DNA from: Siphonodentalium dalli
Lineage: Eukaryota; Mollusca; Scaphopoda; Gadilida; Siphonodentaliidae
Length of the DNA: 64,000 nucleotides
NCBI GenBank assembly: GCA_032622095.1
Contig: CP136068.1
Coordinates: 161,471,465-161,535,464 of the forward strand
Direction of reading: 5' to 3'
Below, piece after piece: positions 1 to 11,294 of the stretch. The notes beneath the pieces are model-generated. The model was not told where the DNA came from and made no database searches. It saw nothing but the letters and a program-made list of their open reading frames with translations. Each line of letters opens with the position of its first letter. Positions within the stretch are counted from its first letter, which is position 1. A program made the translations under genes and the position numbers.

Positions 1-2
1 TT

Positions 3-862
3 GCATCATGCCGTGAAACTCTGAAAAGCAAACAGAAACAACTGAAGTCTATAGGAAAGGGCAATAAGCCATTTGAAGCAGATCCGATTACACAAGATGA
101 TGTTGAGCGATTTTATGGGGCGCAAGTTATTGGACCATATAACCCAAAGTCGTTACAAAATTATATGTGGTGTACTTGTGTTTTGTACTCTGGAATGAGA
201 ACAGGGGAGGAAACTCATTCTTTGAAATGGGGCGACATCAGTCTGCAAGAAGATGATTATGGACAAGAATATATCATCTACACACAGGAGCGACAAACAA
301 AGACAAGAACCGGTGAAAATCTACGAGACATCAGAAGAATTAAACCAAGGGCATATTCGGTCGACAACCCAGAGAGACCCGGTTAAGTAATATCGATTGT
401 TCAGCGAGAAACGACCAGAAGAGGAAAACGATCCAGATAGCCCGTTCTTCCTCGCTGTCAATTACCAGGGCTGGAATAAAGGCAATCCTTGGTATAAGCG
501 CAATGCATTCGGCATTAATTCATTAAATATAATTGAGCAGGGCATGTGATAAGCGACTTACCAACTACAGTGGTAGAAAACTGCTGGTCCAGTCACTTAA
601 CGATGAAAATGTACCACCGCATCAGACAATCCAAGTGTCAGGACACAAGAATGTAAACAGTTTGTTGAACTACTCCAAAATGAATGCTGTCCAAACAGAA
701 CATATTTCTTCAATTGTATCAAATACTGCTGGAAATAACACAGTCACAGGGTCAGAGACAGTACTCACAGCTGCACAACCTGTATTCGAACTTTCATCAG
801 TATTGGAAACCGCACCTGTACCAAGTCTGTCACAATTTCAACATCATCACCGACAAATGTAA
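3..862 (+). pseudogene. Crypton/KIAA1958-type tyrosine recombinase (DUF3504-like), C-terminal part, broken
   Basis: The translation is open from the window edge (frame of base 3) to a stop at 384. Homology then continues in the frame of base 373, through an in-frame TAA at 388-390, to about 546, and from about 533 in a third frame to 862. Tyrosine-recombinase landmarks are visible in order: the first catalytic Arg in SGMRTGEE (about 190-215), the second Arg in NYSGRK (about 563-582), the SGHKN histidine box (about 638-653) and the nucleophile-type Tyr in LLNYSK (about 664-680). This order and spacing match the Crypton-derived domain found in KIAA1958/ZMYM/QRICH1-like proteins. The usual His of HxxR is Tyr here. 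Two frameshifts, one stop and that substitution indicate a dead copy. The N-terminus lies outside the window. Confidence 0.75.
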
Positions 863-1530
863 CTGTTTCCAAATCGACAGTTACTGTATCGAATAGTGAC
901 CGTATTGGTACACCTGGTGTTGTGAGTTCATCGGGAGTTGTGAGTTCATCAAGTGCGTTGCAAAGTTGAAATCCATTTTCTCAAACGCAACTTTCAGTGG
1001 ATCGGTGTACATGCACTTTCACAGCTGCTCACCGAAGCCTCACACCACAGAAGACATCGAGTCTAGTCCTAGGGTGAAATACCGGCGAATCAGGAGAACA
1101 GTTGACAGTGACAGCGAGTGAAATTGAATAAAACTGTGTTGATTTTTACATTCCAAACTGCGAAGCGGAAGTATTATCAGTAATTGGGATTTTGGTATTT
1201 CCAAATGGAACGAACCTTTTGTGTTGTTAATTGTTCATTATGCTTGATAATAATCAAATCATTAATTGAAGATAAGCAATTATATTGCTTTGTTCGAGGT
1301 AATTGTTCATAAATTGATGAATATTTCGAATGGTTTCTCTTCTTTCTGGCGGGGTCATCGGGGACTATTTTTTGAATGCACGCTTATTTTACAGAAGATC
1401 GTAGTGAACCGGTCACAGAACAGCTGATCGATCAAAACAAGTCATTATATACATCGATCAAAACAATAACATTATATTTCTAATTTGCTCCAGTGATTAA
1501 GCGCAGCTAATTTGTTTAGCATATAATAAA
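863..1530. other. AT-rich flank with no recognised gene
   Basis: This stretch follows the recombinase relic. I see no long open frame, RNA gene or clear repeat. It may be the 3' part of the Crypton copy, but no terminus is identifiable. Confidence 0.5.
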
Positions 1531-1697
1531 GAGAATACCTGCGGTTCTCGAGTGAATACCAGAATTACCTCATTCGTGGCTACATTGGAATATAACTATT
1601 CCCACTCGCGGCCAAGGCCGCTGGTGGGAATAGTTATATTCCACTGTAGCCACGAATGAGGTAATTCTGGTATTCACTCGAGAACCGTAGGTATCCT
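1531..1697. repeat. Long imperfect palindrome (foldback/MITE-like)
   Basis: The two arms, about 1531-1606 and 1623-1697, are reverse complements of about 75 bases with few mismatches. Both contain the stretch GTGAATACCAGAATTACCTC or its complement. The central loop is GC-rich (CGCGGCCAAGGCCGC). Nothing inside can code for a protein. It could be a whole MITE or a snap-back remnant. I could not fix a target-site duplication. Confidence 0.8.
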
Positions 1698-3196
1698 CTA
1701 TATACACCATCCGTGGGCAGATGGCGATTCATAAGATCATATAACTAGGAATTTTAAGTTTTGAAGAGATACATGTAATAATGCGTAACAAATTTTAATC
1801 AACCTTTATTAGAATTCGTCGCTTTTTATGTTTTTCATTAAAAGATACAAAATTTATGTTCAACCTAGTAGTCCGGCAGCCAAGCCATGATTTTATTCAA
1901 TGCCTCTTCCCGCGTATGGAATTGTTTTCAATGCCGATATCGTTGTTCTTTGGCACCATTCTGAAGAATAGACAGTCTGACTAGCTGTCAGCCGTTATAA
2001 ATTTGGGAAATTCGGGTAAAACCAAGATGCTGCTCAAAATAGCCATCTTTGCCACACGGAAAATAACCAGACCAAAGTATAGCACTCTCACAATGATTAT
2101 GTTGTTTGTATCTCAGTATGTTATTTATTGCAGTCAAATTTATAACGATGGAAGATTTGTCATCTCTGGAATGTCTGTAGAACAAACGTTGTTTGCTATT
2201 GCTTTGATTATTAATTTAGGATATCTGTTTGACGGTGTAATAGAAGCATGTGCTCATCGGCTAGCTCACTCACATGTCCCTGGGATAAAAACAAATTTCA
2301 GACAGAAAACAGTCCAAGTCAGAAGTGTCCCTGGTTTCACCAGGGCCACCGCCCGAATACATGCGTCATATTAATTAGGAAACAACATATTGTTATATGT
2401 CATAGCGGCTGAAAAGACGTTAAATCTAACTAATCAATAATAAACAAAAATTATTTTCTCTAATTACCTATTGCTTATGCAGGTATATCATGACTGATTT
2501 AGTATATCCTGTGACTGCGTTAAGTTTTTTTGTAGTATTTTATATATAAATTACATCTATGCAAAACATTATTCTTGTATTGTCCCTACTAACAAATTAA
2601 CGAACCATGCAATTAACGAACCATGGTCGTTCAATCTTCAACTCTTACAAACGCCAGCAATATCGGTCCCATTATATCAGTTCAAATTTAACTCTGCACA
2701 TACCGTATACATTGATTGACATGTCTAGCGTTTCGGATGGATTGATTAAATGTAAACAGTGATATGCTGTTGATAGTCTAGTCGATGCACTCATGTCATA
2801 TCGGATTCTCATAGAACGCACGGGAACAACTGAATCGAGAAGGCCATTGGGCTGCGGAAAATGTTCCATATGACATTGTCAATTTATAAGGTGAAATTCC
2901 TTCGCACGGCCTTTATATGCAGCAGAATAACTTACTCAAATCGTATATTACTTAAACAACTCGGGCCTGCCCCGTTTTCTCATCAGCACGAAACAGTAAA
3001 TACGGCTTCATATTAATATTATATTGGTGTGTTGTGAATCAATAGCGACTGTCTCACATCCGGAAAACTGCCATGATTTCGGAAAAACAAATTCAGAGTA
3101 TATTCAGTCTAAAAAGAGCACCAATATCGGAATATGTTAAGCGTAAGCATCGTGGTCTCATTGTATTGGTCAAGATTGAAGTTTTTCGCATAACGT
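1698..3196. other. Non-coding stretch with one weakly related repeat
   Basis: No gene is recognised. An open frame of 123 codons at 2003-2374 (+) resembles nothing I know and has no flanking splice logic. The part at about 2705-2875 (starting near ATTGATTGACATGTCTAG) is a diverged relative of 5130-5275 and of 3200-3260, so this region belongs to a dispersed repeat family. Confidence 0.45.
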
Positions 3197-3302
3197 TTTA
3201 ATTGATTGACATTTCTGGTGTCTTTGTTGGTCTGATCAAATGTGTTGTGATATCGTTCATGGTATTATTCCAGTAAGTGCCTAAAAGCGGTGGTTCTTCT
3301 CT

Positions 3303-3900
3303 TATAGGGATCCGCACCGGGTAATTGGATCCACTCCGGGTAATTATAGGGATCCGCACCGGGTAATTGGATCAACTCCTGGTAATTATAGGGATCTGCA
3401 CCGGGTAATTGGATCTCCACCTGGTAATTATAGGGATCTGCACCGGGTAATTGGATCTCCACCTGGTAATTATAGAGATCTGCACCGGGTAATTGGATCC
3501 ACTCCTGGTAATTATAGGGATCTGCACCGGGTAATTGGATCTCCACCGGGTAATTATAGGGATCTGCACCGGGTAATTGGATCTCCACCGGGTAATTATA
3601 GGGATCTGCACCGGGTAATTGGATCTCCATCGGGTAATTATAGGGATCTGCACCGGGTAATTGGATCTCCACCGTGTAATTATAGGGATCCGCGCCGGGT
3701 AATTATAGGGATCTGCACCGGGTAATTGGATCTCCACCGGGTAATTATAGGGATCTGCACCGGGTAATTGGATCTCCACCGGGTAATTATAGGGATCTGC
3801 ACCGGGTAATTGGATCTCCACCGGGTAATTATAGGGATCCGCTCCTGGTAATTATAGGGATCTCCACCTGGTAATTAGATGGATCCGCTCCTGGTAATTG
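3303..3900. repeat. 42-bp minisatellite, about 14 units
   Basis: Each unit is made of two half-units, about 19 and 23 bases, that both start GGGTAATT; the second continues ATAGGGATC. Phase slips occur near 3680-3715 and at the 3' edge. The period is a multiple of three, so long repetitive frames stay open on the minus strand (14-residue repeats around LPGADPYNY). I see no start, splice site or non-repetitive flank that would support translation. Confidence 0.9.
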
Positions 3901-4022
3901 GAACTGATGATGATATCGGTGATCTTTTGATTTTTTTATAACATATATACAAAACTAACATACATTATGCTGTTCTTTCATACTCCAACATACACATACA
4001 CTATATTACATTTATACATTAA

Positions 4023-4414
4023 CCCTTTACCCAACAAAACGGCCAAAACGGGCCGAATAAAGCTTCAACAGCATGAAATATCTTCGGTCTGTCTCAATAG
4101 AACCATACAAATATGGATATCATTGGAACCGGCTCCTTGACCACATTGTGATAGTTACAGTTATGCCCTGAGCCAATGCATTCTCTTATATGTGCGAGTC
4201 GACCATAGGTCGCCTCGCATATATAAGAGAATGCATTGGCCTAAAAAGAATCTTTTTTTAACACTTTTTACCATTTTTTCTTACATTCTTTAACAATTTT
4301 ATAATTTTTAATGTGTTAAGCCAATGCATTCTCTTATATGTGCGAGGCGACCTAAGGTCGACTCGCATATATAAGAGAATGCATTGGTACAGGGCCCTTC
4401 TGTTGGGTAAAGGG
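4023..4414. mobile_element. piggyBac-like MITE, TTAA target duplication
   Basis: The ends are CCCTTTACCCAACA and its complement TGTTGGGTAAAGGG, directly flanked by TTAA at 4019-4022 and 4415-4418. The paralogous copy b has a single TTAA (4736-4739) at the matching point, which gives an empty site. TTAA duplications with CCCTTT-type termini are typical of piggyBac-group elements. The 392-bp element has no coding capacity and contains two inner hairpins. Confidence 0.8.
4172..4387. repeat. Two inverted 27-bp-arm hairpins inside the MITE
   Basis: Hairpin 1 has arms at 4172-4198 and 4214-4240; hairpin 2 has arms at 4320-4346 and 4362-4387. All four arms share the same sequence (GCCAATGCATTCTCTTATAT and complement). 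The loops of the two hairpins are nearly reverse complements of each other (GTCGACCATAGGTCGCC against GGCGACCTAAGGTCGAC), so the pair also forms one larger palindrome. Confidence 0.85.
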
Positions 4415-4503
4415 TTAAACCCTTTGGCTATAAATAGTATTTGGCCCTTTGCATTCGTTCTAAAATATTTTCTAAATCATTAAAACCTTAACATCAGGTT
4501 ACG

Positions 4504-4830
4504 GTGTCTTTGTTGGTCTGATCATGTGTTGTGATATTATGCATGGCATTATTACAGTAAGTGTCGAAAAGTGGTGGTTCTTCGCTTAGAGAGATCATCA
4601 GCGGGAACTGATGATGATATCGGTGATGTTTCTACTTTTGTGAAAATATATACAATTTGTCAAGACTATAAAACGTACATTATGATATTCTTTCATACTG
4701 AAATATACATGTACATATACACATAATGTGTTCAATTAAACCCTTGGCTATATATAGTATTCAGCCCTTTACATAGGCTCTAAATTAGTTTCTAAATTAT
4801 CAAGACCCAATATCATGTTACAGTCCTTTA
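4504..4830. repeat. Paralogous block, copy b (empty-site reference)
   Basis: Diverged copy of 3217-3302 plus 3901-4500. At the place where copy a has the minisatellite, copy b reads CTTAGAGAGATCATCAGCGG followed directly by GAACTGATGATG. It also has a single TTAA where copy a holds the MITE. Confidence 0.7.
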
Positions 4831-5591
4831 ATTTTCCATATGATTGTGATGTTGATAGTATATTGGCGGCAACTTTTTATATAATATGTAAACAAAATTT
4901 TTTCATGCAATTTCACTTTTTTGCTATCATTCTGTTATACACTACCTAAAATGTTCGTTTAAATATATCATTCCGCCACCATACCACTGATTATACTTAT
5001 ATTTATTTAGTTGACAACGCTAGTGTCAGTGTGACTGACTCCACAATGTATATCCAACAAAAAGCATCGCCTGTGATCGAACCAGTGGTTTGGTGCTGAC
5101 ACTCGATTCTTGCGGTATTTTAACATAACATGTAAATTGATTGACATTTCTAGTGTCCTTGTTATTCTGATCTGATATGTATAGTGACACGTTGTAGACG
5201 AACACTCATATCATATCGGTTTCTCACATAACACAAGCTCGACCAGAGACTGTTGGGAATGTTCAAGATGATATTGCAACTCAAACGGCGTTTAATTATT
5301 AAACACATGTCAATGATACATACTTTGCGTTCTTCCCCGGTTCGACCCTCTTCTTGTGGAATATTCCATAACACCATATAAGGGCATATAACACCGTATA
5401 CGGAAGACATCATCCCAATAGGAACGCCCACATAGATTCCTGATGTCACATACATTATCACCGGTGGACTTTTTCTGTTTAGCCCCCTCCTCACGTACAT
5501 CAGTTGGGTAAGTTATTCGTGTCACGGGACGTAGGTATCACCAAACAATTAAACAATTCGTTTGACTTTTGATCCATGTGACTCAGAGAAA
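4831..5591. other. Upstream region of the first candidate exon
   Basis: Mostly AT-rich non-coding sequence. About 5130-5275 is a diverged repeat of 2705-2875. I cannot identify a TATA box or initiator with confidence. Minus-strand open frames at 5162-5525 overlap each other and show no domain or splice support. Confidence 0.4.
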
Positions 5592-5975
5592 ATGGAAGAC
5601 TTCTTTATTTGTGATCATTATGATACGAAACCGACAAAGGAAAGGAGGCCTTCAAAAGTGAGGGACAATAAAGGATTTAAATGGTGTTGGTTCTGGGATC
5701 AGTTGAAATTTGGATTGTTGTGTGGATTGTTATTCAATGTTGTCGGCGTTTGTGCCAATCCGTTCCAATCTCAAGAATATGGTTTTCTGACTGAAATGAA
5801 GCTTTCAAATTACAAGAGATGTGAGACAATGTGCAAGAGACACGCGGACTGTACCAAGATCGGATTCAATGTTAAAACAAAGATGTGTGTTCTCCTGATG
5901 CCAGAGGTTTCGGGAATGACAACACCACCAACACCACCAAAGGAATGGTTCATGCTAGAAATCGAAGGCACAAAG
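5592..5975 (+). CDS. Candidate exon 1: signal-anchor plus PAN/apple-like domain
   Basis: From ATG 5592 the frame gives 128 codons ending at a consensus donor (AAAG|GTAAGA, GT at 5976), leaving phase 0. Residues 1-38 are polar and basic. Residues about 39-54 are hydrophobic (FGLLCGLLFNVVGVC) and act as a signal peptide or signal anchor. Residues about 60-105 carry cysteines at 77, 81, 87 and 99 in a C-x3-C-x5-C-x11-C pattern, within KRCETMCKRHADCTKIGF, which resembles the core of PAN/apple domains. A TTPPTPP linker follows. The intron frame runs on to a stop at about 6069. An in-frame TTG at 5562 is an unlikely start. Assigning this exon to the same gene as the later exons is inference from phase and strand. 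Confidence 0.55.
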
Positions 5976-7182
5976 GTAAGACTTCAGTTATTTATTCGTT
6001 TTATTATATCATATATCAGAATAATCACGGATTTATTATTTGTTAAACGGATACTGGAGCTTCAAAAGTAGTCTACTTTATTTGGATGGAGGTATAATAT
6101 ATTTTGACAAATATATGATAAATTAATATACCGGCTTCATATGCTCTGAAAAATACTATCCATTGTCACATAAATTTTCTAGCTTCTTTAAATGTTTCGC
6201 ACAGAAGTGAAACATAAATTTCACACCAAAAATAGTTTGAATTCACTTAGTTTGATTTTTCTAAAATATTTAGTGACCAATTTGTTGTTATTATAACTAC
6301 ATTTGCATATTTTCCTACTTTTTGTCAAACTTTTGGACAGATTGGCCGTCAGTTGGCAAGTTTCAAAACTTAGGGGGTGTCCGGTTCGAAATTTCCAATA
6401 ACTGGAAAGCTTGAGGCCAGTCGACATGCAAGGATTTCAAGTTCAGATTTCTAAATGTCCTTCATATCGGGCCGAACCACCGCCAACCCCGTCTATCTTG
6501 GGCCCTCCCAAGTAGCCAGACAAAACTGGTTATTAATTTAAGAAAACAAATCGGGGTGTGATTTTGCCTGATTTGATTTTGACCACTAGATGTTCGAATT
6601 TTGTCATTTTTAGGTTAAGATTTTTCTCATACTCATAACAAAATTTCTCTGGGCCAAACCATCCTTTCATTACCATGGCTAGTGGATGCAAGACTACTAA
6701 TGAGTTTAGAACATAGGCTACCATCCAGTAGTCTGTGCGAGAACAGTTGGGGAAAATCAAACCACAGGGGAGCGTGCAAATTGAATTACGCAAACTTGTG
6801 AGTTTGGTGTGGTTCAAGGGGTGGGATGCAGTTGGAAATTCCAAGGTGAATAACCCTCAGAGCGCAAACCCTATAGCCACGTCCCTAGTGCCAAGCATCC
6901 AAGATTCAACCAGGGCAGCCCCTCGCGAATTTGGTTTGCTGTTGGCATATTTTGTTTATATCCGAGAATAAGCTGCACTGTCGGCTAAAAATATGGACCT
7001 TGCATTAAATGAAAACGCTTCCGTGTCGACCACACCGTGACGCCGTTGTGTTGTAGAAATTGTACGCACGACCGACAATCGTCAAAAAAACAAACGCAAC
7101 ATCGAAATACACAGGGCAGGGTTTATCGATCCAAACTGGGAGTGTGTTTTCATTGTTTAAGTCTACCATATCAGGTATAGAC
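5976..7182. other. Putative start of intron 1, no other gene seen
   Basis: The sequence follows a strong donor. Short open frames on both strands (for example 6533-6844 minus and 6735-6971 plus) overlap one another and match nothing I recognise. A small hairpin (TTTAAGTCTACC with GGTATAGACTTAA) lies at 7157-7186. Confidence 0.4.
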
Positions 7183-7186
7183 TTAA

Positions 7187-8120
7187 GGTCAATTCACACC
7201 GGGCGCGAGCACGCGATTTTTACGGCCGTTTTCTGTCGTCCGTAGCGGTTCAAAGCGCGCGATATATTCACACCGAAAGCGACTGAATCGGTTCGTCGTG
7301 CGGGATAGTCAGGGTAGATACTCGTTTGCGTGCATAATTTGCAGGCACGTCACAAACTTTCAAACTAATGTAATTGTCCAATATAATATGCAAAGCGGAA
7401 TGGTGCACGAACTTCTTAAATGATCATAGCATTTGCATTTATCTTAATTTTATTTTATAAATCCAGTTTGTGAGTTTTTGTTTTGTTTAAACTTATGTAT
7501 TACCAATAAGTATATTGCAATACAAATTGGCATTGGGATTGGAGGAAAAGTGCGATCCACTTATGCATACATTCCTCTCCCATTTTCCTTTGTAACACCG
7601 ATAATAATTTGGGTTTTCAACACAATAGGTATAACATATTTATAAGTGTACATATATCATTGTATATAGTTTGTAAATAATTTATAGATGAGGTTTTTTT
7701 ATCGGGGGGGGGGGGTTGTGGGAAAAGTTACTTCACAAGCTTGGTCTGCCTATTTTGAATGGAATGGAACAAAAACTAACCAGACGATCCTGTTATTCCG
7801 CCAATCTCTTGCAGGAATTTTCTATTCACTTTTTATTCTCGTACTCTTTGGACTTCGTGGAGACGCATGGCGTTACACTTCCGTTATTAGACTGTTGCTA
7901 AAGTCCTCCATTTCCATTGCTATCGCGACGACAAGTGTCCTCTTCAAATAGGACAAATACGCACAGACATACAGTCTATTTGACATAAATCCCTCTGGTT
8001 TGCCACTAAGCGAGAAATCGACGATGAATATGAAATAACTGCTATGATCGCGTCGTGGTCGTTTGTGATGTGAATATAAAATCGCGAGCATTGAGCCGCT
8101 GCGCTCGAGCCCGGTCTAAA
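7187..8120. mobile_element. Degenerate TIR element with TTAA flanks
   Basis: TTAA occurs at 7183-7186 and 8121-8124. Just inside are related, imperfect terminal inverted repeats: left GGTCAATTCACACCGGGCGC, right ending GAGCCCGGTCTAAA, followed inward by GC-rich blocks that end in CGCGATTTT on both sides. The interior has a run of G at about 7706-7716 and no recognisable transposase. It may be a non-autonomous piggyBac- or Kolobok-type relic. The TIR match is loose and the call is tentative. Confidence 0.4.
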
Positions 8121-8339
8121 TTAACTGTATATGCTTTATTCTCTGATCCAGAATACATAAATGGATATTGAGAAATATAAATGGAGATAGTATACAAAAG
8201 ATAAATAGGGTGAAACGTGGAATATGCATGTATGTACATAATATACATAGACTCTCCGGTTGACATGCAGCCTGATCAGTATGACTGGGTATAAATACTT
8301 ATAGTGACTTTTGTAGAGCAAATCCGTGCTCATATCAGC

Positions 8340-8940
8340 AGCATTTTAATTTTCTACCACAACCACTACCACCACTCTCATTTCCTCAATCACCACCGTC
8401 ATCAACATAGTCACCATAATCATCATCATCGTTGCCACCATCATATGTACTTCACACCACCATCATCATCATTATCATGAACATCATCATCACCATCATC
8501 ATCAACATCATCATCATCATCATCATCACATATACTCAACATCACCATCACACCACCATCATCATCATTATCATCATCAGCATCATCGTGATGATCACTC
8601 TCAGCATCGTCAGTGACCATATTTACCCAACATCATCGTTACCACCACCACCATCACCACAATTATCATCATCACCATTTATAATAATCATTTCATCACC
8701 ATCTTCATATCAACGACATCGCCATCCCACCGTCACCGTATTCATTATCATCATCGTTCTCATCATCATCGTGATCATCGTCACCATTTTACATCATCAT
8801 TATCGTCATCTCCATCTCCGTTGTCATCGTCGTGAGATCCATCGTCACCGGCATCGCCATCACCGTAATCGTATACATCATAATCACCCTAGTCAGCATC
8901 AACGACAGCAACAACAACAACAGAAACAATAAAGCAATAA
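8340..8940. repeat. Trinucleotide (CAT/CAC/ATC) microsatellite tract
   Basis: About 600 bases are dominated by ATC/CAT/CAC triplets and grade into CAACAA near 8905-8945. The open + frame (Ile/His-rich) is a by-product of the triplet periodicity. The tract abuts the 3' end of the minus-strand LINE fragment, so it may have grown from that element's tail. Confidence 0.85.
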
Positions 8941-8948
8941 CAACAATG

Positions 8949-9830
8949 TCACGTTAAGAAAACCCCCTGGTTAATAATACGGATAAAAGCACACAACCTT
9001 CGCAAGGAAGCTACATCCGTCATGTTCAGAATATCATTCATGATTATTGTATTTGGTCGGCCCAGACATTCTCTTGGCAAATACCGTATACGTTGTTCAG
9101 TAAATTTCGTGCATTCAAACAAATAATGAAATTCGTCAACGACCCTCCCATCATCGCAAATGGTACATATGTCGTCGCATCCAATGTGGCATGACCACCG
9201 GCTGGTTTCAGTTGGTAATCTATGATTGCTTGTGCGAAATTTACACAATGTGGTTCTATTTCTGTCGTCCAATGTATTCAAATGTTCTTCAAAGTTAATG
9301 TCATGCTTGAATATGCGATATATTTTACCTCTACTTGATAGGTCTAATTCGTGTTGCCAACTATCTCTGTATTTGCTAATCAGACTACATTTCACATACT
9401 CTAAGATTGTTTCTGGAAACGACAGGTGATCAGTTTGTAGGAGGTGCCCCAGACCACAATTTATCAGAATAAATCGGATCTTTCTTATCCACAAAAAGCT
9501 AGGCAGAGTATTTTTATGAAATGTTCTAGCTAAGTAAGCCTAAGTTGTATAGGTTTTTACAGTATCTGCTTCCATTCATGTTCATTATTTTAGCCCAATA
9601 CTTCACCATTCTGAAATGGATTGTTACGTCAATCGGTGATCTTCCGCTTTCGCCATAAATCATGAAGTTTGGTGTTGAAGGTTTGAGTTTCAGAATATGT
9701 TTAATGAATTTCCTATGAATATTTTCAAGTATATCGTTATTACCGAAGCCCCAAATTTCACCTGAACACGGAACGGTATTTTCTTTTCCATGCTTTGTAG
9801 ATGACTGGGTTTTTTTGGGACACAAACATC
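8949..9830 (-). pseudogene. LINE 3' fragment (C-terminus of a reverse-transcriptase polyprotein)
   Basis: Two adjacent minus-strand frames, 9825-9526 and 9494-8949, read in order like the region after the RT domain of non-LTR retrotransposons. First comes an EIWGFGN...HRKFIKHILKLK...YGESGRSPIDV segment. Then comes a CKFRTSNHRLPTETSRW...CTICDDGRVVDEFHYLFEC segment, the His/Cys-rich tail typical of these proteins. A frameshift and stops lie between the frames at 9495-9525. The RT and endonuclease domains are missing, so this is a 5'-truncated dead copy. The clade is not determined. Confidence 0.75.
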
Positions 9831-10459
9831 GTGTGCCAATTTTATTTTTGTGCTCACAGAAAGGTGTTTCAAGTATTTACATACATATTTTGATACCGGT
9901 AAAATTCCTAAAGCAAATATTAATAGGTGTATTTTGGAGCGCAAACCGACATAAGCCAGAGTGCAAACCGACATGTTTGAAATATTTCACACTACAATTG
10001 ATGAAAATATTTCAGAAGTATTTGCCTGCTGTATATTCAATGAGGAACCTTGAACTTCCGCTATATGTCAATTCAAAGACAGCCCTGCTTACCGCGTGTC
10101 ATGTTAGTCATATATATGTACGTAGTGCTACCGATTTTAAAATATACATATCTTTACTTGTTTCACTAAACAGTTCTGATTCTGATACTTAGTTAGCACG
10201 CTGTAAAATTGCATAATGCGTTAATTTGTATGTTTTACTTAATTCATACCCCACTTTAAGATTGGAGTCCATTGGATGCTTGTGTCATTGCGAACATATA
10301 TAATAATCTAATTCAATAATGACAGATCCGAGACAGCAGTACCCACCAGAGGGCCACGAAGGCACACATGCATGTACATAAACATATAGACATACACGTG
10401 TACGCTAGTGACCCGCCCCTGGGCAATAATGTCTTTCAGTTTATATGGCCTTGCCACTA

Positions 10460-11294
10460 AGGGTGGATACACACATGCATGTAATCTATGTATTTTACAT
10501 GGCCACATCAATAATTGACAACACTGATCACCTGCGCGCGAGCGATTCGTTGTTAACAGGCCAGACAAGTGAGTAGTCATAAGCGAAGTCAAACTCTCTG
10601 CTATCGGGACATTTAAGGCCAGTCTAAACATGTCTTCTCTTATGGATGTGGAAATTAGTTCAAGTCTGTGTGATATCTGGTATTTTATTAATGCACAAAC
10701 ACCAGAAGCGACACGTCTGGCGTATACAGGCTTGATATAGAACATTTTCGACCATGATGCTTGCTTGACGTTGGTTTTCAAAAGCTTCAAATCGCTAAGG
10801 GACTTAGTTGAATGTATCGGTCGGACTAATCTGGGCAAGAAGGTACAATATAATATGTTTTACTTAAATAGCTCAGTTAGCCACACCGCGAGGTAGCGTT
10901 CGGGATCATATATAGCTCCACGTCGGGGATCATATAGCTCCTGCGTCAGGAAATCCTGATAATATTGCCCCCCATGTTGGGGATTATAGCCCCTGCGTTG
11001 GGGAAATCCTGGGGAAATTCTGGGGCCATCACCTGTATACAAATCAAGAGAAGACTGACAATGGTTTAAACAGAAAGTCCAACATTTGGGTTATCGCGCG
11101 AACAATTATTTTAAGCGACCTGGCGACTTCATTCAGTCAACGGCTCTATACACGTTCAGAGCTTGACTCACTGTGGTCAAACATAGCCGCACTGATTGGG
11201 TTGTCAGTGGACACATATCACATGGTCTATATGATCAATATAAAGCGCCAAATACACGATAATTACAGAGATTACATGCATGTGTATCCACCCT
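10460..11294. mobile_element. TA-flanked transposon, 835 bp, about 27-bp TIRs
   Basis: The left terminus AGGGTGGATACACACATGCA and the complement of the right terminus AGGGTGGATACACATGCATG match except for a 2-base indel, and the match extends through GTAATCT. TA flanks both sides (10458-10459, 11295-11296). Block B keeps the empty site at about 24828 (GCGACTAAAATGACATTAAA, one TA). No transposase is visible. A 176-codon minus-strand frame (10308-10838) crosses the left terminus and is therefore unlikely to be a gene. Confidence 0.8.

Larger units (their letters stand above)
3197..4500. repeat. Paralogous block, copy a (carries two later insertions)
   Basis: The segment starting near GTGTCTTTGTTGGTCTGATC (3217) aligns collinearly with 4504-4830 (copy b). 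Copy a contains a 42-bp minisatellite at 3303-3900 and a TTAA-flanked MITE at 4023-4414. Copy b lacks both, so it shows the pre-insertion arrangement of each site. Confidence 0.75.

Noticed and set aside
2003-2374. 123-codon frame as a possible membrane protein
   Set aside because: No known domain, no splice logic, and surrounding sequence looks like dispersed repeat.
3265-3821. Two overlapping minus-strand frames of 14-residue repeats
   Set aside because: They follow from the 42-bp period. The paralogous copy lacks the array and shows no coding there.
8432-8932. 166-codon Ile/His-rich open frame
   Set aside because: It lies wholly in a trinucleotide microsatellite and has no non-repetitive coding flank.
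10308-10838. 176-codon minus-strand frame
   Set aside because: It crosses the proven left end of a TA-flanked transposon and is absent from block B, so it is probably fortuitous.
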